A stretch of DNA of 64,000 nt from Microbacterium nanhaiense (lineage in GTDB: Bacteria > Actinomycetota > Actinomycetes > Actinomycetales > Microbacteriaceae): NCBI RefSeq assembly GCF_014646015.1, contig NZ_BMMQ01000001.1, forward strand, positions 62,001 through 126,000. The letters run 5' to 3'. Under the pieces are notes generated by a model. It was not told the origin of the DNA and ran no database searches. It was given only the letters and a program-made list of their open reading frames with translations. Positions 43,042-51,303 of this stretch are shown here, piece by piece; position 1 is the first letter of the stretch, and each line of letters opens with the position of its first letter. Position numbers and translations under genes: made by a program.

Positions 43042-43214
43042 TTCGCGAGTTGGAAGAAACGGGGCGAGATCTCGCCGCCGAGTACGTGAGACAGCCGGTG
43101 AACTTCGGGGAGACGTCGGAGCTCGAGCGGATCGCCGCGCACGACGGGTTCGTGGCGGGGTTCGAGGCTGGCGTGAAGGCCGGCCTCGCTCTCGCGGAAG
43201 GCGGCGCGTCGTGA
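43038..43214 (+). CDS. Small acidic phage protein
   Basis: Fifty-eight residues (MIRELEETGRDLAAEYVRQP, ending in HDGFVAGFEAGVKAGLALAE). It overlaps its neighbours at ATGA and GTGA junctions. No family recognised. Confidence 0.65.
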   Translation: MIRELEETGRDLAAEYVRQPVNFGETSELERIAAHDGFVAGFEAGVKAGLALAEGGAS

Positions 43215-44029
43215 TCGATTACGCCATGGAAGAAGCGGACTATCATTCCCGCCCGGAGCTGTCGAGCACGGGTGCGCGTCGTCTGCTCGATTCGCCGGCT
43301 CGGTTCAAGTACTGGTCGGAGCATCCGGAGCCACCGAAGGCCGCTTTCGATATTGGCACCGCGACACATTCGAAGGTGCTCGGTGTCGGGGCTCCGGCGA
43401 TCGTCTACCCGGACGAGCATTTGACGCCGAGCGGGAACGTGTCTGAGAAGGCCGCGACGGTCGCGTGGGCGGCTGAGCAGCGTGCTAACGGGCTCGTGCC
43501 GATCAGTCGCGAGCAAGCGAGGCGAGTCGATGCGATGGCTGAGGCTGTTCTGGCTGAGCCGGATGCGCGGAAGATCATCGAAGCCATCGCCGGCCGTGAG
43601 GTGACGATCATCAGCGACGTTGAGGGCGTCCCGTCGCGTGCCCGGTTCGACATGTACAACGGCGTGCGGGCGGCCGACTTGAAGACGGGGCGTGATGCTT
43701 CTCCGGGAGGTTTTAACCGGGGCGGCATGGCTGGCCACGGCTACTACATCCAGGAGCAGTGGTACCGCGACACGCATTACGCCGAGACCGGTCACGAACT
43801 CGAGTCGTTCGATTTCATCGTGGTCGAGTCTGACGCGCCGTATCTGGTGGGCGTGTACGACGTCGACTGGACGTACCGGGAGGCGGCACGGAAGAAGACG
43901 CGTGAGGCCCGCGAACGGTGGCTGGAATGCATGGGCACGGGCATCTGGCCTGGCTATGGGAAGAAGACACTCCTCGCCCCGACGTGGGTCGTGATCGAGG
44001 ACGAAGACGAAATGGAAGCAATCATCTGA
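43211..44029 (+). CDS. RecE-like PD-(D/E)XK exonuclease
   Basis: A 272-residue nuclease of the RecE/DUF3799 type. Motifs: LSSTGARRLLDSPARFKYW, FDIGTATHSKVLGVG (the GxAxH motif), the active-site set RARFDMY, AADLKTG, and IQEQWYRDTHYAETG (Q-x-x-x-Y). Together these give the D...DxK...Q/Y catalytic core. It should resect double-strand ends for phage recombination, with the protein encoded next. GTG 43211 overlaps the previous stop; ATG 43226 is a second option. Confidence 0.85.
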   Translation: MIDYAMEEADYHSRPELSSTGARRLLDSPARFKYWSEHPEPPKAAFDIGTATHSKVLGVGAPAIVYPDEHLTPSGNVSEKAATVAWAAEQRANGLVPISREQARRVDAMAEAVLAEPDARKIIEAIAGREVTIISDVEGVPSRARFDMYNGVRAADLKTGRDASPGGFNRGGMAGHGYYIQEQWYRDTHYAETGHELESFDFIVVESDAPYLVGVYDVDWTYREAARKKTREARERWLECMGTGIWPGYGKKTLLAPTWVVIEDEDEMEAII

Positions 44030-44586
44030 TGGACGTTTCAGAGACGATCCTGGCGAAGTCAGACCAGGTGAACGCGATCGATCTGGCTGAGCCGGTCATC
44101 GTGACGGTCGTGGATGTGAAGCGCGGGCCGGCCGATCAGCCGGTGCACATCATCACCGACAAATACGGCAAGGAGCGCCCGTTCAAGCCGTCGAAGACGG
44201 TGAGACGCGACCTCGTGAAGGCGTGGGGTAAGGAAGCTCAGGCGTGGATCGGCCGCAGCATGGAGATCTACAACGAGCCCTCCGTGATGTGGGCAGGTAA
44301 GCCCGTCGGCGGTATCCGGCTCAGCGCTCTCTCGCACATCGAGAAGCCGATCCAGACGGCGCACACGATCACCCGCGGCAAGTATGTGGAGGTGACGATC
44401 CGGCCCCTCGCGACGGTAGACCCGGAGCAGGTGCAGGCTGCACTCGCGGACATCGCGGGCGCCGAATCGCTTCCGGCGCTCAAGGCCGCTTGGGATCTCG
44501 CGGGTACGCGCGGTGTCGCGAAGGTTCCTGAAGTGATCGCCGCGAAGGACGCACGCAAAGCCGAGCTCACAGTGGAGGAATCATGA
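44029..44586 (+). CDS. Phage protein encoded with the RecE-like nuclease
   Basis: A 185-residue protein starting MDVSETILAKSDQVNAIDLA and with DKYGKERPFKPSKTVRRDLV, ALSHIEKPIQTAHTITRG. This pattern occurs in phage recombination modules next to exonuclease genes. It is too short and lacks the signature for RecT, so an annealing role is only suggested by position. ATG 44029 overlaps the nuclease stop. Confidence 0.7.
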   Translation: MDVSETILAKSDQVNAIDLAEPVIVTVVDVKRGPADQPVHIITDKYGKERPFKPSKTVRRDLVKAWGKEAQAWIGRSMEIYNEPSVMWAGKPVGGIRLSALSHIEKPIQTAHTITRGKYVEVTIRPLATVDPEQVQAALADIAGAESLPALKAAWDLAGTRGVAKVPEVIAAKDARKAELTVEES

Positions 44587-44897
44587 CGGTGCAGGAGAAG
44601 CCCATGTTCGTGTTGACGGCGCAGAAGCGTGCGGTTCGTCGTCCTGAGGGCGTGCGGGGTACGTCGATGCTCGGGTGGGTGTCTGACGAGGAGGGATTCG
44701 CCCGCAGGTGGGGGAACCGACGGCCTGACATCGGCGTGCAACGCTCGCAGATCGCGCAGCCGTTGATCGAGCGGGCAACGGCGATGAATGAGGCTCAGCT
44801 GCAGTCGGGTTTCCTCGACTTCCTGTACGTCGTTGATGTCGAGACTCCCGTGCACGTGTGCACCCCGGAATGTCCGACTGAGGGGGGCGAGTCGTGA
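44583..44897 (+). CDS. Phage protein of unknown function
   Basis: A 104-residue protein, basic start then acidic C terminus with CTPEC. Tightly overlapped by neighbours (ATGA at both ends). No family recognised. Confidence 0.7.
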   Translation: MTVQEKPMFVLTAQKRAVRRPEGVRGTSMLGWVSDEEGFARRWGNRRPDIGVQRSQIAQPLIERATAMNEAQLQSGFLDFLYVVDVETPVHVCTPECPTEGGES

Positions 44898-45172
44898 CCC
44901 GGTTCGTTCCTCTGGGGGCGTCCCCGGAGACGCAGGCGCGTGAGGCACCGCGAAGGTGTTGCGCGAGGTGTCGTCGGGGTACGGCGGCTCTGGGCGAGTT
45001 CCCTTGTGGGCTCGCCCTTTCTTGTGCCTGCCATGACGACATGAAGGTGGGCGCGGTCGAGCGGGAGATGATCGTGCCCGCTTGCCGGAAGTTCGCGTGC
45101 ACGTCTCAGGCACACCGCGGCGGGCTGTGCCGGGTTCACTACGCACGAGTGGTGTCGGAGCAGTATTCGTGA
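44894..45172 (+). CDS. Cysteine-rich phage protein
   Basis: Ninety-two residues with seven or more Cys and several His in groups (CCARCRRG, CGLALSCACHDD, ACRKFACTSQ, CRVHYAR), suggesting one or two zinc sites. It lies immediately before an HNH-like gene. No function can be assigned. Confidence 0.65.
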   Translation: MTRFVPLGASPETQAREAPRRCCARCRRGTAALGEFPCGLALSCACHDDMKVGAVEREMIVPACRKFACTSQAHRGGLCRVHYARVVSEQYS

Positions 45173-45513
45173 CCACACCGAAGGGTGTCCTGCGCGCTGT
45201 GACGGCTCGTGACGGCCACGAATGCGCGTGGCATGGGGAATCGTGCGGAACGGACACGCTCGTCCCCCAGCACCGCCAGGGCGGCATGGGCGGGTCGAAG
45301 CTCAAGCACCGCCTCTCGAATGTGGTGTGGCTGTGCTCGCTGCAGAACGGGCTGATCGAATCCGATGCCGACGAGGCCGCGGAAGCACGACGGCGGGGAA
45401 TCAAGATCAGTCAGCACGACGACCCCCGCATGATCCCCGTCGAATACCCCGACGGGAAGTACTGGATTACCGATGACGGGCGACGGATCTGGATCGATCC
45501 GACGCCGTTCTAG
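45169..45513 (+). CDS. HNH-endonuclease-like protein
   Basis: A 114-residue protein with an HNH-like core: TARDGHECAWHGESCGTDTL, then VPQHRQGGMGGSKLKHRLSN and VVWLCSLQNGLIESDAD. The first His and Asn are present but the second zinc pair is incomplete, so activity is uncertain. GTG 45169 overlaps the previous stop. Confidence 0.68.
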   Translation: MTTPKGVLRAVTARDGHECAWHGESCGTDTLVPQHRQGGMGGSKLKHRLSNVVWLCSLQNGLIESDADEAAEARRRGIKISQHDDPRMIPVEYPDGKYWITDDGRRIWIDPTPF

Positions 45514-45523
45514 AAGGACACAC

Positions 45524-45811
45524 ATGGATAACAAAGCGATCGACTGGCTGGTCGACCTCGACGACGAAGAGTTCCGAGAAGCGGTTTCCCAGGCTGCGAA
45601 GGCTCGTGATCGTGAGCCCGAGAAGTGGCGGGCGCTCCTTGACCCGCGGGCGATCGAGTCGACGTTGGACGCGCTTGATTGGTTCGTGGAGCAGGGCGAG
45701 GTGCAGTCGCAAGATCCGGCTCGTTTCCCACGGGCGCACCATTTCCTGAAGCGTATGCGGGGGTATCGCACTGACGTGATGTTCACGCTGAAACTCAGAG
45801 GGGAGGGCTGA
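45524..45811 (+). CDS. Phage protein of unknown function
   Basis: A 95-residue protein, acidic and helical (IDWLVDLDDEEFREAVSQAA; TLDALDWFVEQGEV). It precedes the replication initiator gene by 3 bp. No family recognised. Confidence 0.7.
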   Translation: MDNKAIDWLVDLDDEEFREAVSQAAKARDREPEKWRALLDPRAIESTLDALDWFVEQGEVQSQDPARFPRAHHFLKRMRGYRTDVMFTLKLRGEG

Positions 45812-45814
45812 TGA

Positions 45815-46588
45815 GTGACGTGGTTCAGAATCGATGATGGTTTCCACGGTCATCCGAAGGTCGTGGAGTTGTCGCTCGAAGCTGTGGGACTGTGGGCGCT
45901 TTCGGGTTCGTGGTGCGCTCAGTACCTCACTGACGGGTTCATCTCGGCGCGAACGGTACGCAGGTTCGGTGGGTCGAGTGAGGCAACGTCGGAGCTCGTT
46001 TCGTCTGGTCTGTGGATTGAGACGGACGACGGCTGGCAGTTCAAGGACTGGTCGGACTATCAGCCGATGAAGGAGGAAGTGGAGGCTGAACGTTCGGCGG
46101 CACGCGAGCGAATGAAGCGTGTACGTGCGGCGAAGAAGGGCGTCACTTCTCCTGATGTTCGCCCGAACGATCAGGGAACTATCGGTGGCGGTTCTCTGGA
46201 AGTTCGCGTTGCCCCTCCCGACCAGCTCCCCCCGACCAGTTCTCCTTCTTCTCCGAAGAAGGGTGGGGCCGCTAAACGCGGCACTCGCATCCCTGAACCG
46301 TTCATCGTGACGGCCGAGATGAGGGCATGGGCTGCGGAACACACGGCGCTCGTCGACGTCGACCGATCGACGATGAAGTTCGTCAACTACTGGCGAGCAA
46401 AGACGGGGCAGGCCGCGACGAAGCTCGACTGGCCGCGCACCTGGCAGAACTGGCTCCTGTCCGATCAGGAGAAAGCAGAAGCACGCCCGAAGCGGATGAC
46501 GCCCACTGAGCGCGCGCAACAGACAGCCGCCGCCGGTCGACGTGTCGGCGGCATGCAGATCACGACACTCGCATTGGAGGAGACATGA
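45815..46588 (+). CDS. Phage replication initiation protein
   Basis: A 257-residue protein. The N-terminal winged-helix module WFRIDDGFHGHPKVVELSLE and GLWALSGSWCAQYLTDGFIS is typical of actinophage replisome-organiser proteins. A low-complexity linker follows (PPTSSPSSPKKGGAAKRGTR), then a helical C-terminal domain (IVTAEMRAWAAEHTALVDVD; KFVNYWRAKTGQAATKLDWP) like that of DnaD/replication-O proteins that recruit helicase. GTG 45815; the next gene overlaps it. Confidence 0.82.
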   Translation: MTWFRIDDGFHGHPKVVELSLEAVGLWALSGSWCAQYLTDGFISARTVRRFGGSSEATSELVSSGLWIETDDGWQFKDWSDYQPMKEEVEAERSAARERMKRVRAAKKGVTSPDVRPNDQGTIGGGSLEVRVAPPDQLPPTSSPSSPKKGGAAKRGTRIPEPFIVTAEMRAWAAEHTALVDVDRSTMKFVNYWRAKTGQAATKLDWPRTWQNWLLSDQEKAEARPKRMTPTERAQQTAAAGRRVGGMQITTLALEET

Positions 46589-46914
46589 ACGTTGACCAGC
46601 TGACGATGCTTCTGGCAAGGATCCAGGTTCTCGACAACCGACAGGTCGACGAGCTCACAATCCAGGCTTGGACGCCGCTCATGGAGAACGTGGACTACGG
46701 CGAAGCGGTCGCCGCGGTGAACGCACACTCGACCGAGTCGACGGAGTACCTGAAGCCGGCGCACATCGTGCAAAGGGTGCGCGCGAAGCGGAAGGACGCC
46801 CTACCGGCGACGATGAGCCCTGAGGGGAAGGACTGCACGAAGCTCGGCAAGCCCCGCCATGAATGGATGGACGACGGCTACTGCCTGTTCTGCGAGCAGA
46901 GGAGAGACACATGA
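46585..46914 (+). CDS. Phage protein, possible helicase-loader type
   Basis: A 109-residue protein: helical N terminus (LTMLLARIQVLDNRQVDELT), a central SAxxAVxAHxxxSTEYLKPA pattern (AVNAHSTESTEYLKPAHIVQ) seen in small proteins downstream of phage initiators, and a C-terminal CLFCEQRR cysteine pair. Overlaps the initiator gene by 4 bp. Role inferred from position only. Confidence 0.65.
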   Translation: MNVDQLTMLLARIQVLDNRQVDELTIQAWTPLMENVDYGEAVAAVNAHSTESTEYLKPAHIVQRVRAKRKDALPATMSPEGKDCTKLGKPRHEWMDDGYCLFCEQRRDT

Positions 46915-47081
46915 CACACGGCAGGAAGTCGACGTACGACAAGCACAAATGCAGGTGCGGGGAGTGCAGGGCGGCGAACACGCAGTATCAGCGGGAACGG
47001 CGCGCGGTCATCACGCACCGGGACGCGGTAAGGGCTAGGAGATCCACTCCTGGCCCTTACTCGTTGGGGAAGGTCGCATGA
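46911..47081 (+). CDS. Small basic protein with CxCxxC
   Basis: Fifty-six residues; STYDKHKCRCGECRAANTQY contains a compact Cys cluster, similar to short phage proteins that bind nucleic acids. ATG 46911 overlaps the previous stop. Confidence 0.65.
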   Translation: MTHGRKSTYDKHKCRCGECRAANTQYQRERRAVITHRDAVRARRSTPGPYSLGKVA

Positions 47082-47452
47082 GCCGGTCGCGAGCGTCTGC
47101 GAAGTCGGCAGGGACGCGCATGGAAACGCTCGTTGCCTGGCACCTGTCCGACGCGCTCGATGACGATCGGATCGAACGGCGGGCGAAGAACGGCGCGAAG
47201 GACCGTGGAGACATCGCGAACGTCAGGACCGCGCTCGGTGAACGGGTCGTCATCGAGTGCAAGGACTACGGGGGCCGGCTCATGCCGGGCCCGTGGGTCC
47301 AGGAGGCACACACGGAAGCAGGGAACGACGACGCCGCGGTTGGTGTCGTCGTCGCGAAGCGTCGGGGCACGACCCGCCCCGGCGATCAGTGGGTCTTGAT
47401 GACCCTGGACGATCTTGCCGTCCTACTGGGCGGGAAGCGAGAGGAGCAGTAA
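47078..47452 (+). CDS. Holliday-junction-resolvase-like nuclease
   Basis: A 124-residue PD-(D/E)XK nuclease. The core is RAKNGAKDRGDIANVRTALG, then VVIECKDYGGRLMPGPWVQE: Asp in GDI, E-x-K in ECK, as in Hjc-type resolvases. It would cut branched DNA from phage recombination or before packaging. It overlaps the preceding gene and precedes the single-stranded DNA-binding protein gene. Confidence 0.72.
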   Translation: MSRSRASAKSAGTRMETLVAWHLSDALDDDRIERRAKNGAKDRGDIANVRTALGERVVIECKDYGGRLMPGPWVQEAHTEAGNDDAAVGVVVAKRRGTTRPGDQWVLMTLDDLAVLLGGKREEQ

Positions 47453-47878
47453 ATGGCACAAGTGCAGATCGAGACGGCATTCGTCGACAAGGTGATCAGC
47501 GGCCAGCAGGGGCCGTTCGCGCTCAAAACTTCGGAGCCGCACCGTCGCAAGAACGACCGGGGCGAGTACGAGACGGTCGGGCGTACGTTCCGTGACGTGA
47601 AGGGCCGGGACGTGGACTTCTCGCAATTCGCGGAGGGCGACCGGGTTCGGATCTTCGGCCGTGAGGTGACGGAGAAACGGGAACACGAGGGCAAGGACTA
47701 TTACTCGCTGGTCGTATGGGCTGACGCGGTGGTGAAGATCCAGACCCGGGACGGCGGCCAGCAGGCCCAGGGAGCGCCTAACACGGGCGGGACGGGCAAC
47801 TACGCCGGGCCGGGCACGAACGGCGCTCAGGCGGGCGGCTGGGGCGCACCCGGCGCGGACGACGAGACGCCTTTCTGA
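47453..47878 (+). CDS. ssb: Single-stranded DNA-binding protein
   Basis: A 141-residue OB-fold-type protein (DKVISGQQGPFALKTSEPHR; RDVKGRDVDFSQFAEGDRVR). The Gly/Gln-rich linker (QQAQGAPNTGGTGNYAGPGT) and the acidic, hydrophobic end DDETPF correspond to SSB tails that recruit partners. It starts immediately after the resolvase-like stop. Confidence 0.8.
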   Translation: MAQVQIETAFVDKVISGQQGPFALKTSEPHRRKNDRGEYETVGRTFRDVKGRDVDFSQFAEGDRVRIFGREVTEKREHEGKDYYSLVVWADAVVKIQTRDGGQQAQGAPNTGGTGNYAGPGTNGAQAGGWGAPGADDETPF

Positions 47879-48189
47879 TGCCCGAGCGGATCCAGCTCAG
47901 CCGGAAGAAAGGCTGGCGCAAGCCCGAGAACACCGTCGTTGTCTCGCGGCCTTCCAAGTGGGGCAACCCGATCAGGTGGCCTGAGCTCAGAGAGGATTAT
48001 CGAGAACCGGCCGACTGCCGGAAGGTGACAACCGAGCTATTCCGCGATGGGTTTCTGATGGGCGACTGGCCGTCTTACCCAACTGAGGACGAGGTTGTCG
48101 CCGGTCTCCGAGGCAAGAACCTCGCCTGTTGGTGCCCTCTCGATCAGCCGTGCCACGCCGACGTGCTCCTAGAGCTCGCGAACGCCTGA
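47878..48189 (+). CDS. DUF4326 domain protein
   Basis: A 103-residue protein matching DUF4326: PENTVVVSRPSKWGNPIRWP, LRGKNLACWCPLDQPCHADV. The CWCP..PCHAD motif is diagnostic. Function unknown; frequent in phages and mobile elements. Confidence 0.85.
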   Translation: MPERIQLSRKKGWRKPENTVVVSRPSKWGNPIRWPELREDYREPADCRKVTTELFRDGFLMGDWPSYPTEDEVVAGLRGKNLACWCPLDQPCHADVLLELANA

Positions 48190-48199
48190 CCCATTCCAC

Positions 48200-48231
48200 A
48201 GGGGTCGCATCCACTACCGGGTGCGGCCCCT
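48200..48231 (+). terminator. Hairpin before the surface protein gene
   Basis: AGGGGTCGCATCC (48200-48212) pairs, with wobble, to GGGTGCGGCCCCT (48219-48231). It separates the replication block from the following secreted protein gene, which could therefore have its own promoter. Confidence 0.5.
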
Positions 48232-48254
48232 CTGCATACCTGAAAGGCAACATC

Positions 48255-48926
48255 ATGAAGAAGACACTCACGGCCGCGATCGCTACGGCCCTCATCCTCG
48301 CCCCGACGATGGCGCACGCGGGCACTGACCCGTACACCGTGGACGCGGCGGGAATCACGATCAACACCGGCCCGATTCCCGATAACTTCCACATCAACGT
48401 GCGCACGACGGCGAACGTGTCGTACAACATTCACGGCGAATCGAAGTGCATCACCCGCACCGACGCGGAATGCGCAGGGCAGCGTCACGAGGTCGCCCAG
48501 CTCATCGGGCAGACGTTCGTGCCGTGGAGCATCTTCGGGATCCCCGAGGGTCAGGCGTGCGCGATCTGGATTCAGTACTCCGGCACGAACTACCACTTCG
48601 GTGAGGCCGAGACCGCTGGACAAGTTGCAGGCCCGGACTGCGCGGCCCCGTCCGACCCCGACGACCCGAAGACGACGCCCACGGATCCCCCCGTGACGCC
48701 CGAGCCCACGGAAGAACCGACCCCGGAGCCGACTCCCGAACCGACCGAGGAGCCGACGGAAGAGCCCACCCCGGAGCCGACCGAGACCCCGGAGCCTACG
48801 ACCCCTCCCGGCCCGGTCGAGCCCGCGGGTAGCGACATGCGGCCCCTGATCGCTCTCGGCGGCGGCGGTCTCATCGCCGCAGGACTCGCGGCACTCCTGA
48901 TCCGACGGAAGAAGGCACAGCGATGA
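48255..48926 (+). CDS. Secreted, membrane-anchored surface protein with Pro/Glu/Thr stalk
   Basis: A 223-residue protein. Signal peptide MKKTLTAAIATALILAPTMA (HA cleavage), a globular domain of about 110 residues with four Cys likely paired (CITRTDAEC, QACAIW, PDCA), a stalk of Pro-Thr-Glu repeats (TPEPTEEPTPEPTPEPTEEP) and a C-terminal membrane helix with RRKKAQR. There is no LPxTG. It lies among phage replication genes, is unlike phage structural proteins and may alter the lysogen surface. GAAAGG precedes the ATG. Confidence 0.78.
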   Translation: MKKTLTAAIATALILAPTMAHAGTDPYTVDAAGITINTGPIPDNFHINVRTTANVSYNIHGESKCITRTDAECAGQRHEVAQLIGQTFVPWSIFGIPEGQACAIWIQYSGTNYHFGEAETAGQVAGPDCAAPSDPDDPKTTPTDPPVTPEPTEEPTPEPTPEPTEEPTEEPTPEPTETPEPTTPPGPVEPAGSDMRPLIALGGGGLIAAGLAALLIRRKKAQR

Positions 48927-49078
48927 CTGAACACGAGACAACGATCACCACGTACGACAACGGAGTCCGCTGGACGTGCACGTGCGGGGCGCTCGGCAGG
49001 TGGCCCATTGCGGACGGGTCAGCCCAGCAAGAAGCAAACGCACACATACAGCGAACCCGAAGGAAGATCAATGACTGA
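48923..49078 (+). CDS. Small phage protein with CxC motif
   Basis: Fifty-one residues; GVRWTCTCGALGRWPIADGS suggests a small metal or disulfide site; the C-terminal helix is basic. Overlaps at ATGA and 8 bp with neighbours. No family recognised. Confidence 0.6.
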   Translation: MTEHETTITTYDNGVRWTCTCGALGRWPIADGSAQQEANAHIQRTRRKIND

Positions 49079-49424
49079 CAAGCAGCACGCCTACGACCCC
49101 GACCTGCCCTACGTGGTGGAGCACGCCAGCCACGTGTTCGCGCGGTTCCCCTCGGAGGAGTGGGCCGAGGCGTTCATCGAGCCTCGCCGATACGGCAGTG
49201 ACTACAAGATCATCGACACAACCCCCGCGCCGCGCGTACCGGAGGACGCGGAGCACGTTGTTTGGATCTTCGCGGCGACACCGAACTACCGAATGTACGC
49301 CGAGAAGAAAAATGGACTCTGGTTCCACGAAGACGCGCGCAATGGTTGCGCCCTCGAAGACCTCCCCGGCGTCACCCCCGAGACGACCTTCACGGTGCTC
49401 GATGAGAGGAAGAGCGATGCCTAA
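49071..49424 (+). CDS. Phage protein of unknown function
   Basis: A 117-residue acidic protein, with EEWAEAFIEPRRYGSDYKII and YRMYAEKKNGLWFHEDARNG. No family recognised. Confidence 0.68.
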   Translation: MTDKQHAYDPDLPYVVEHASHVFARFPSEEWAEAFIEPRRYGSDYKIIDTTPAPRVPEDAEHVVWIFAATPNYRMYAEKKNGLWFHEDARNGCALEDLPGVTPETTFTVLDERKSDA

Positions 49425-49704
49425 GTTCCGCAAGCGGCCCGCCGAGGTCGAGGCGAAGCAGTTCTCCGGCGTCCTCGACCTCATCGACGTGTACGCGCTC
49501 GCTGACTGGTGCGGCGGAGACTTCAAGCACGACACGCACCCCGGCCAAGAGATGAAGACCTACTACTGGTCGATCGAGATTCCGACGCTCGAAGGCGTGA
49601 TGCGCGCGACGCCGGGCGACTGGATCATCCGCGGCGTGCAGGGCGAGTTCTACCCGTGCAAGCCCGACATCTTCGAGCAGACGTACGAGGAGGTTCCCGA
49701 ATGA
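49417..49704 (+). CDS. Conserved phage protein, unknown
   Basis: A 95-residue protein ending TPGDWIIRGVQGEFYPCKPD then IFEQTYEEV, a C-terminal pattern common in small proteins of many tailed phages. The role is not established. ATG 49417; overlaps neighbours. Confidence 0.8.
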   Translation: MPKFRKRPAEVEAKQFSGVLDLIDVYALADWCGGDFKHDTHPGQEMKTYYWSIEIPTLEGVMRATPGDWIIRGVQGEFYPCKPDIFEQTYEEVPE

Positions 49705-50153
49705 CCGAGCAGACGAACGCTGACATCATCGCATGGTTGCGCCGCGCGCATACGTTCGATCTGTCCCCTCTTGGGCATGAATACACGGACGCGCAGATCG
49801 CAGATGCCCTGGAAGCCGCCGACCAGCGGGCCGAGTTGGCCGAGGCGAATCTATCAGTAGAGGAGAGCAAGAACGCAGGATACAGAGCGAAGAACAACCA
49901 GCTCGCCGCCGTCGTGGAGAAGTCGCTCGCCGTTGTGACCGACTCCGATCAGGGTGACAGCTTTCTACCCTTGCTGACCGTGCTGGAATCCGCCCCAGCC
50001 GATGCCCTGCGCGAGCACGACGCGGCACTGATCGACAGCCTCATTGAAGGCATCGGATCAGGGACGTACACACATCAGGTTGGGGAGGGCATCGAAGTCG
50101 CCCTTGACCAGCTACACGCCGCGAAGGCGGAACTGCGAGAGGGGAAGCCATGA
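49701..50153 (+). CDS. Phage protein of unknown function
   Basis: A 150-residue helical, acidic protein (YTDAQIADALEAADQRAELA; ALIDSLIEGIGSGTYTHQVG). No family recognised. ATG 49701 overlaps the previous stop. Confidence 0.68.
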   Translation: MTEQTNADIIAWLRRAHTFDLSPLGHEYTDAQIADALEAADQRAELAEANLSVEESKNAGYRAKNNQLAAVVEKSLAVVTDSDQGDSFLPLLTVLESAPADALREHDAALIDSLIEGIGSGTYTHQVGEGIEVALDQLHAAKAELREGKP

Positions 50154-50713
50154 GCCGTTTCAACGAACCGAAGTCACCACTCACGTCAGCGCGCATGTTC
50201 GACAAGACGAGTGACGCCGAACTGGCCGACTGGCTCGACACGGACGCACAGGCGATGGACGGACAGCCAGGGCGGAACAATCACGTTGCGGCCACCCGCG
50301 CCGCCGCTGAGCGTCTGAGACGGCTTGCCGAGCACGACGCCAAGGTGCGGGCCGAGTCCTACCAGCGGATCCTCGATGCCGCGAACGTGGACGAGCGTTC
50401 GAGCGTCATCCTCGCCGCCGTGAAGGGCATCGCACGAGACGGGATCCGAGGTGAGCCGAGCGATGCGACGTTGAAAGAATCGGCCCCAGATTTGACACGT
50501 CCCGACGATATGCGAAGCGATGTTGCATATCCGAGCGACGCCGAGGTGGAAGCCGCGGCACGGGGCGCATACGACCGGGCGTTCCTGAAGCACGCGCCCG
50601 AGGACGTAGACCGCTGGGACGACCTCGTGGTGGACAACGACGAGGCGGCGGAATCGTGGCGGGAAGTCGCCCGTGCCGCTCTCCTTGCCGCCCAGGAGGT
50701 GCGCCCTGGCTGA
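50150..50713 (+). CDS. Phage protein of unknown function
   Basis: A 187-residue acidic protein, helical, with an Ala-rich middle (AATRAAAERLRRLAEHDAKV) and a C-terminal half (YPSDAEVEAAARGAYDRAFL) of a kind common in actinophages. No function assigned. Confidence 0.68.
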   Translation: MSRFNEPKSPLTSARMFDKTSDAELADWLDTDAQAMDGQPGRNNHVAATRAAAERLRRLAEHDAKVRAESYQRILDAANVDERSSVILAAVKGIARDGIRGEPSDATLKESAPDLTRPDDMRSDVAYPSDAEVEAAARGAYDRAFLKHAPEDVDRWDDLVVDNDEAAESWREVARAALLAAQEVRPG

Positions 50714-50969
50714 CCAGACGACACCCGCCGAGATGCGGGAGACCGCGAAGCGACTGCGGGCGATGGTATTCGCAATGGAGCGCCTGGGCGAGACGGCTGA
50801 CGACGAGCGTGCGGGTGCTGACGCTCTCGACCGGCTGGCCGACGTGATCGAGTGGGCGCTCACCGACGACACGCCACCGTCGCTCGACTCCGAGTCGTAC
50901 GGGATCGCCCGAGGAGACGCGCTCTACATCGCCCGCGGGGACACCACCAACGAGAAGGAGAAGCGATGA
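50706..50969 (+). CDS. Phage protein with probable CTG start
   Basis: The ORF reads (L/M)ADQTTPAEMRETAKRLRAM and continues acidic and helical to EKEKR. No ATG, GTG or TTG lies next to the only good ribosome-binding site, AGGAGG (50694-50699); the codon 6 bases after it is CTG 50706. GTG 50673 and TTG 50685 are in frame but lack such a site. It overlaps the previous stop by 8 bases. No family recognised. Confidence 0.62.
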   Translation: MADQTTPAEMRETAKRLRAMVFAMERLGETADDERAGADALDRLADVIEWALTDDTPPSLDSESYGIARGDALYIARGDTTNEKEKR

Positions 50970-51303
50970 CCGGCAGCGTCAGCGGTGCGATCCCGTTTCC
51001 CGGTCCCGCCGGTCGTTTTCTTGCACATCGGCACGCGCCTGGGTCTCATCGCTGGACTTCGCGCCGTGCCAGTGCTCACCCCGCGCGTCGTCCCATGCCT
51101 TCTCGCGGCGGGTGCGCGCGGGGGCTTCCGGCTCGTGGGCGTCAGCGGCACCGCCTTCGTCGTCCCATCGTTCGTCGGCTTGCTGGTCTTCGTGGTCATC
51201 GGAGGGTCGTTCATCGGTCATGTTCTTCACTTTCGAGTGTTCGTCCGTTGGCTCTCTCGCGACTGGCGATCAGGACCGCTTCCCGTACCGTGCTGCGCGT
51301 TGA
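50970..51303 (+). other. 334-nt stretch with conflicting coding signals
   Basis: A strong ribosome-binding site (AAGGAGAAG) precedes ATG 50966, but after about 22 residues (MTGSVSGAIPFPGPAGRFLA) that frame loses coding character. The frame of GTG 50985 encodes hydrophobic segments (GFRLVGVSGTAFVVPSFVGL) with no start signal. On the minus strand 50979-51230 encodes a charged 83-residue ORF. Decay, rearrangement or an inverted segment in an otherwise orderly rightward operon is likely. Confidence 0.4.

Noticed and set aside
50979..51230. 83-residue charged ORF on the minus strand
   Set aside because: All other genes of this operon run rightward, the ribosome-binding site is weak and no family is seen; kept only as part of the scrambled-segment finding.
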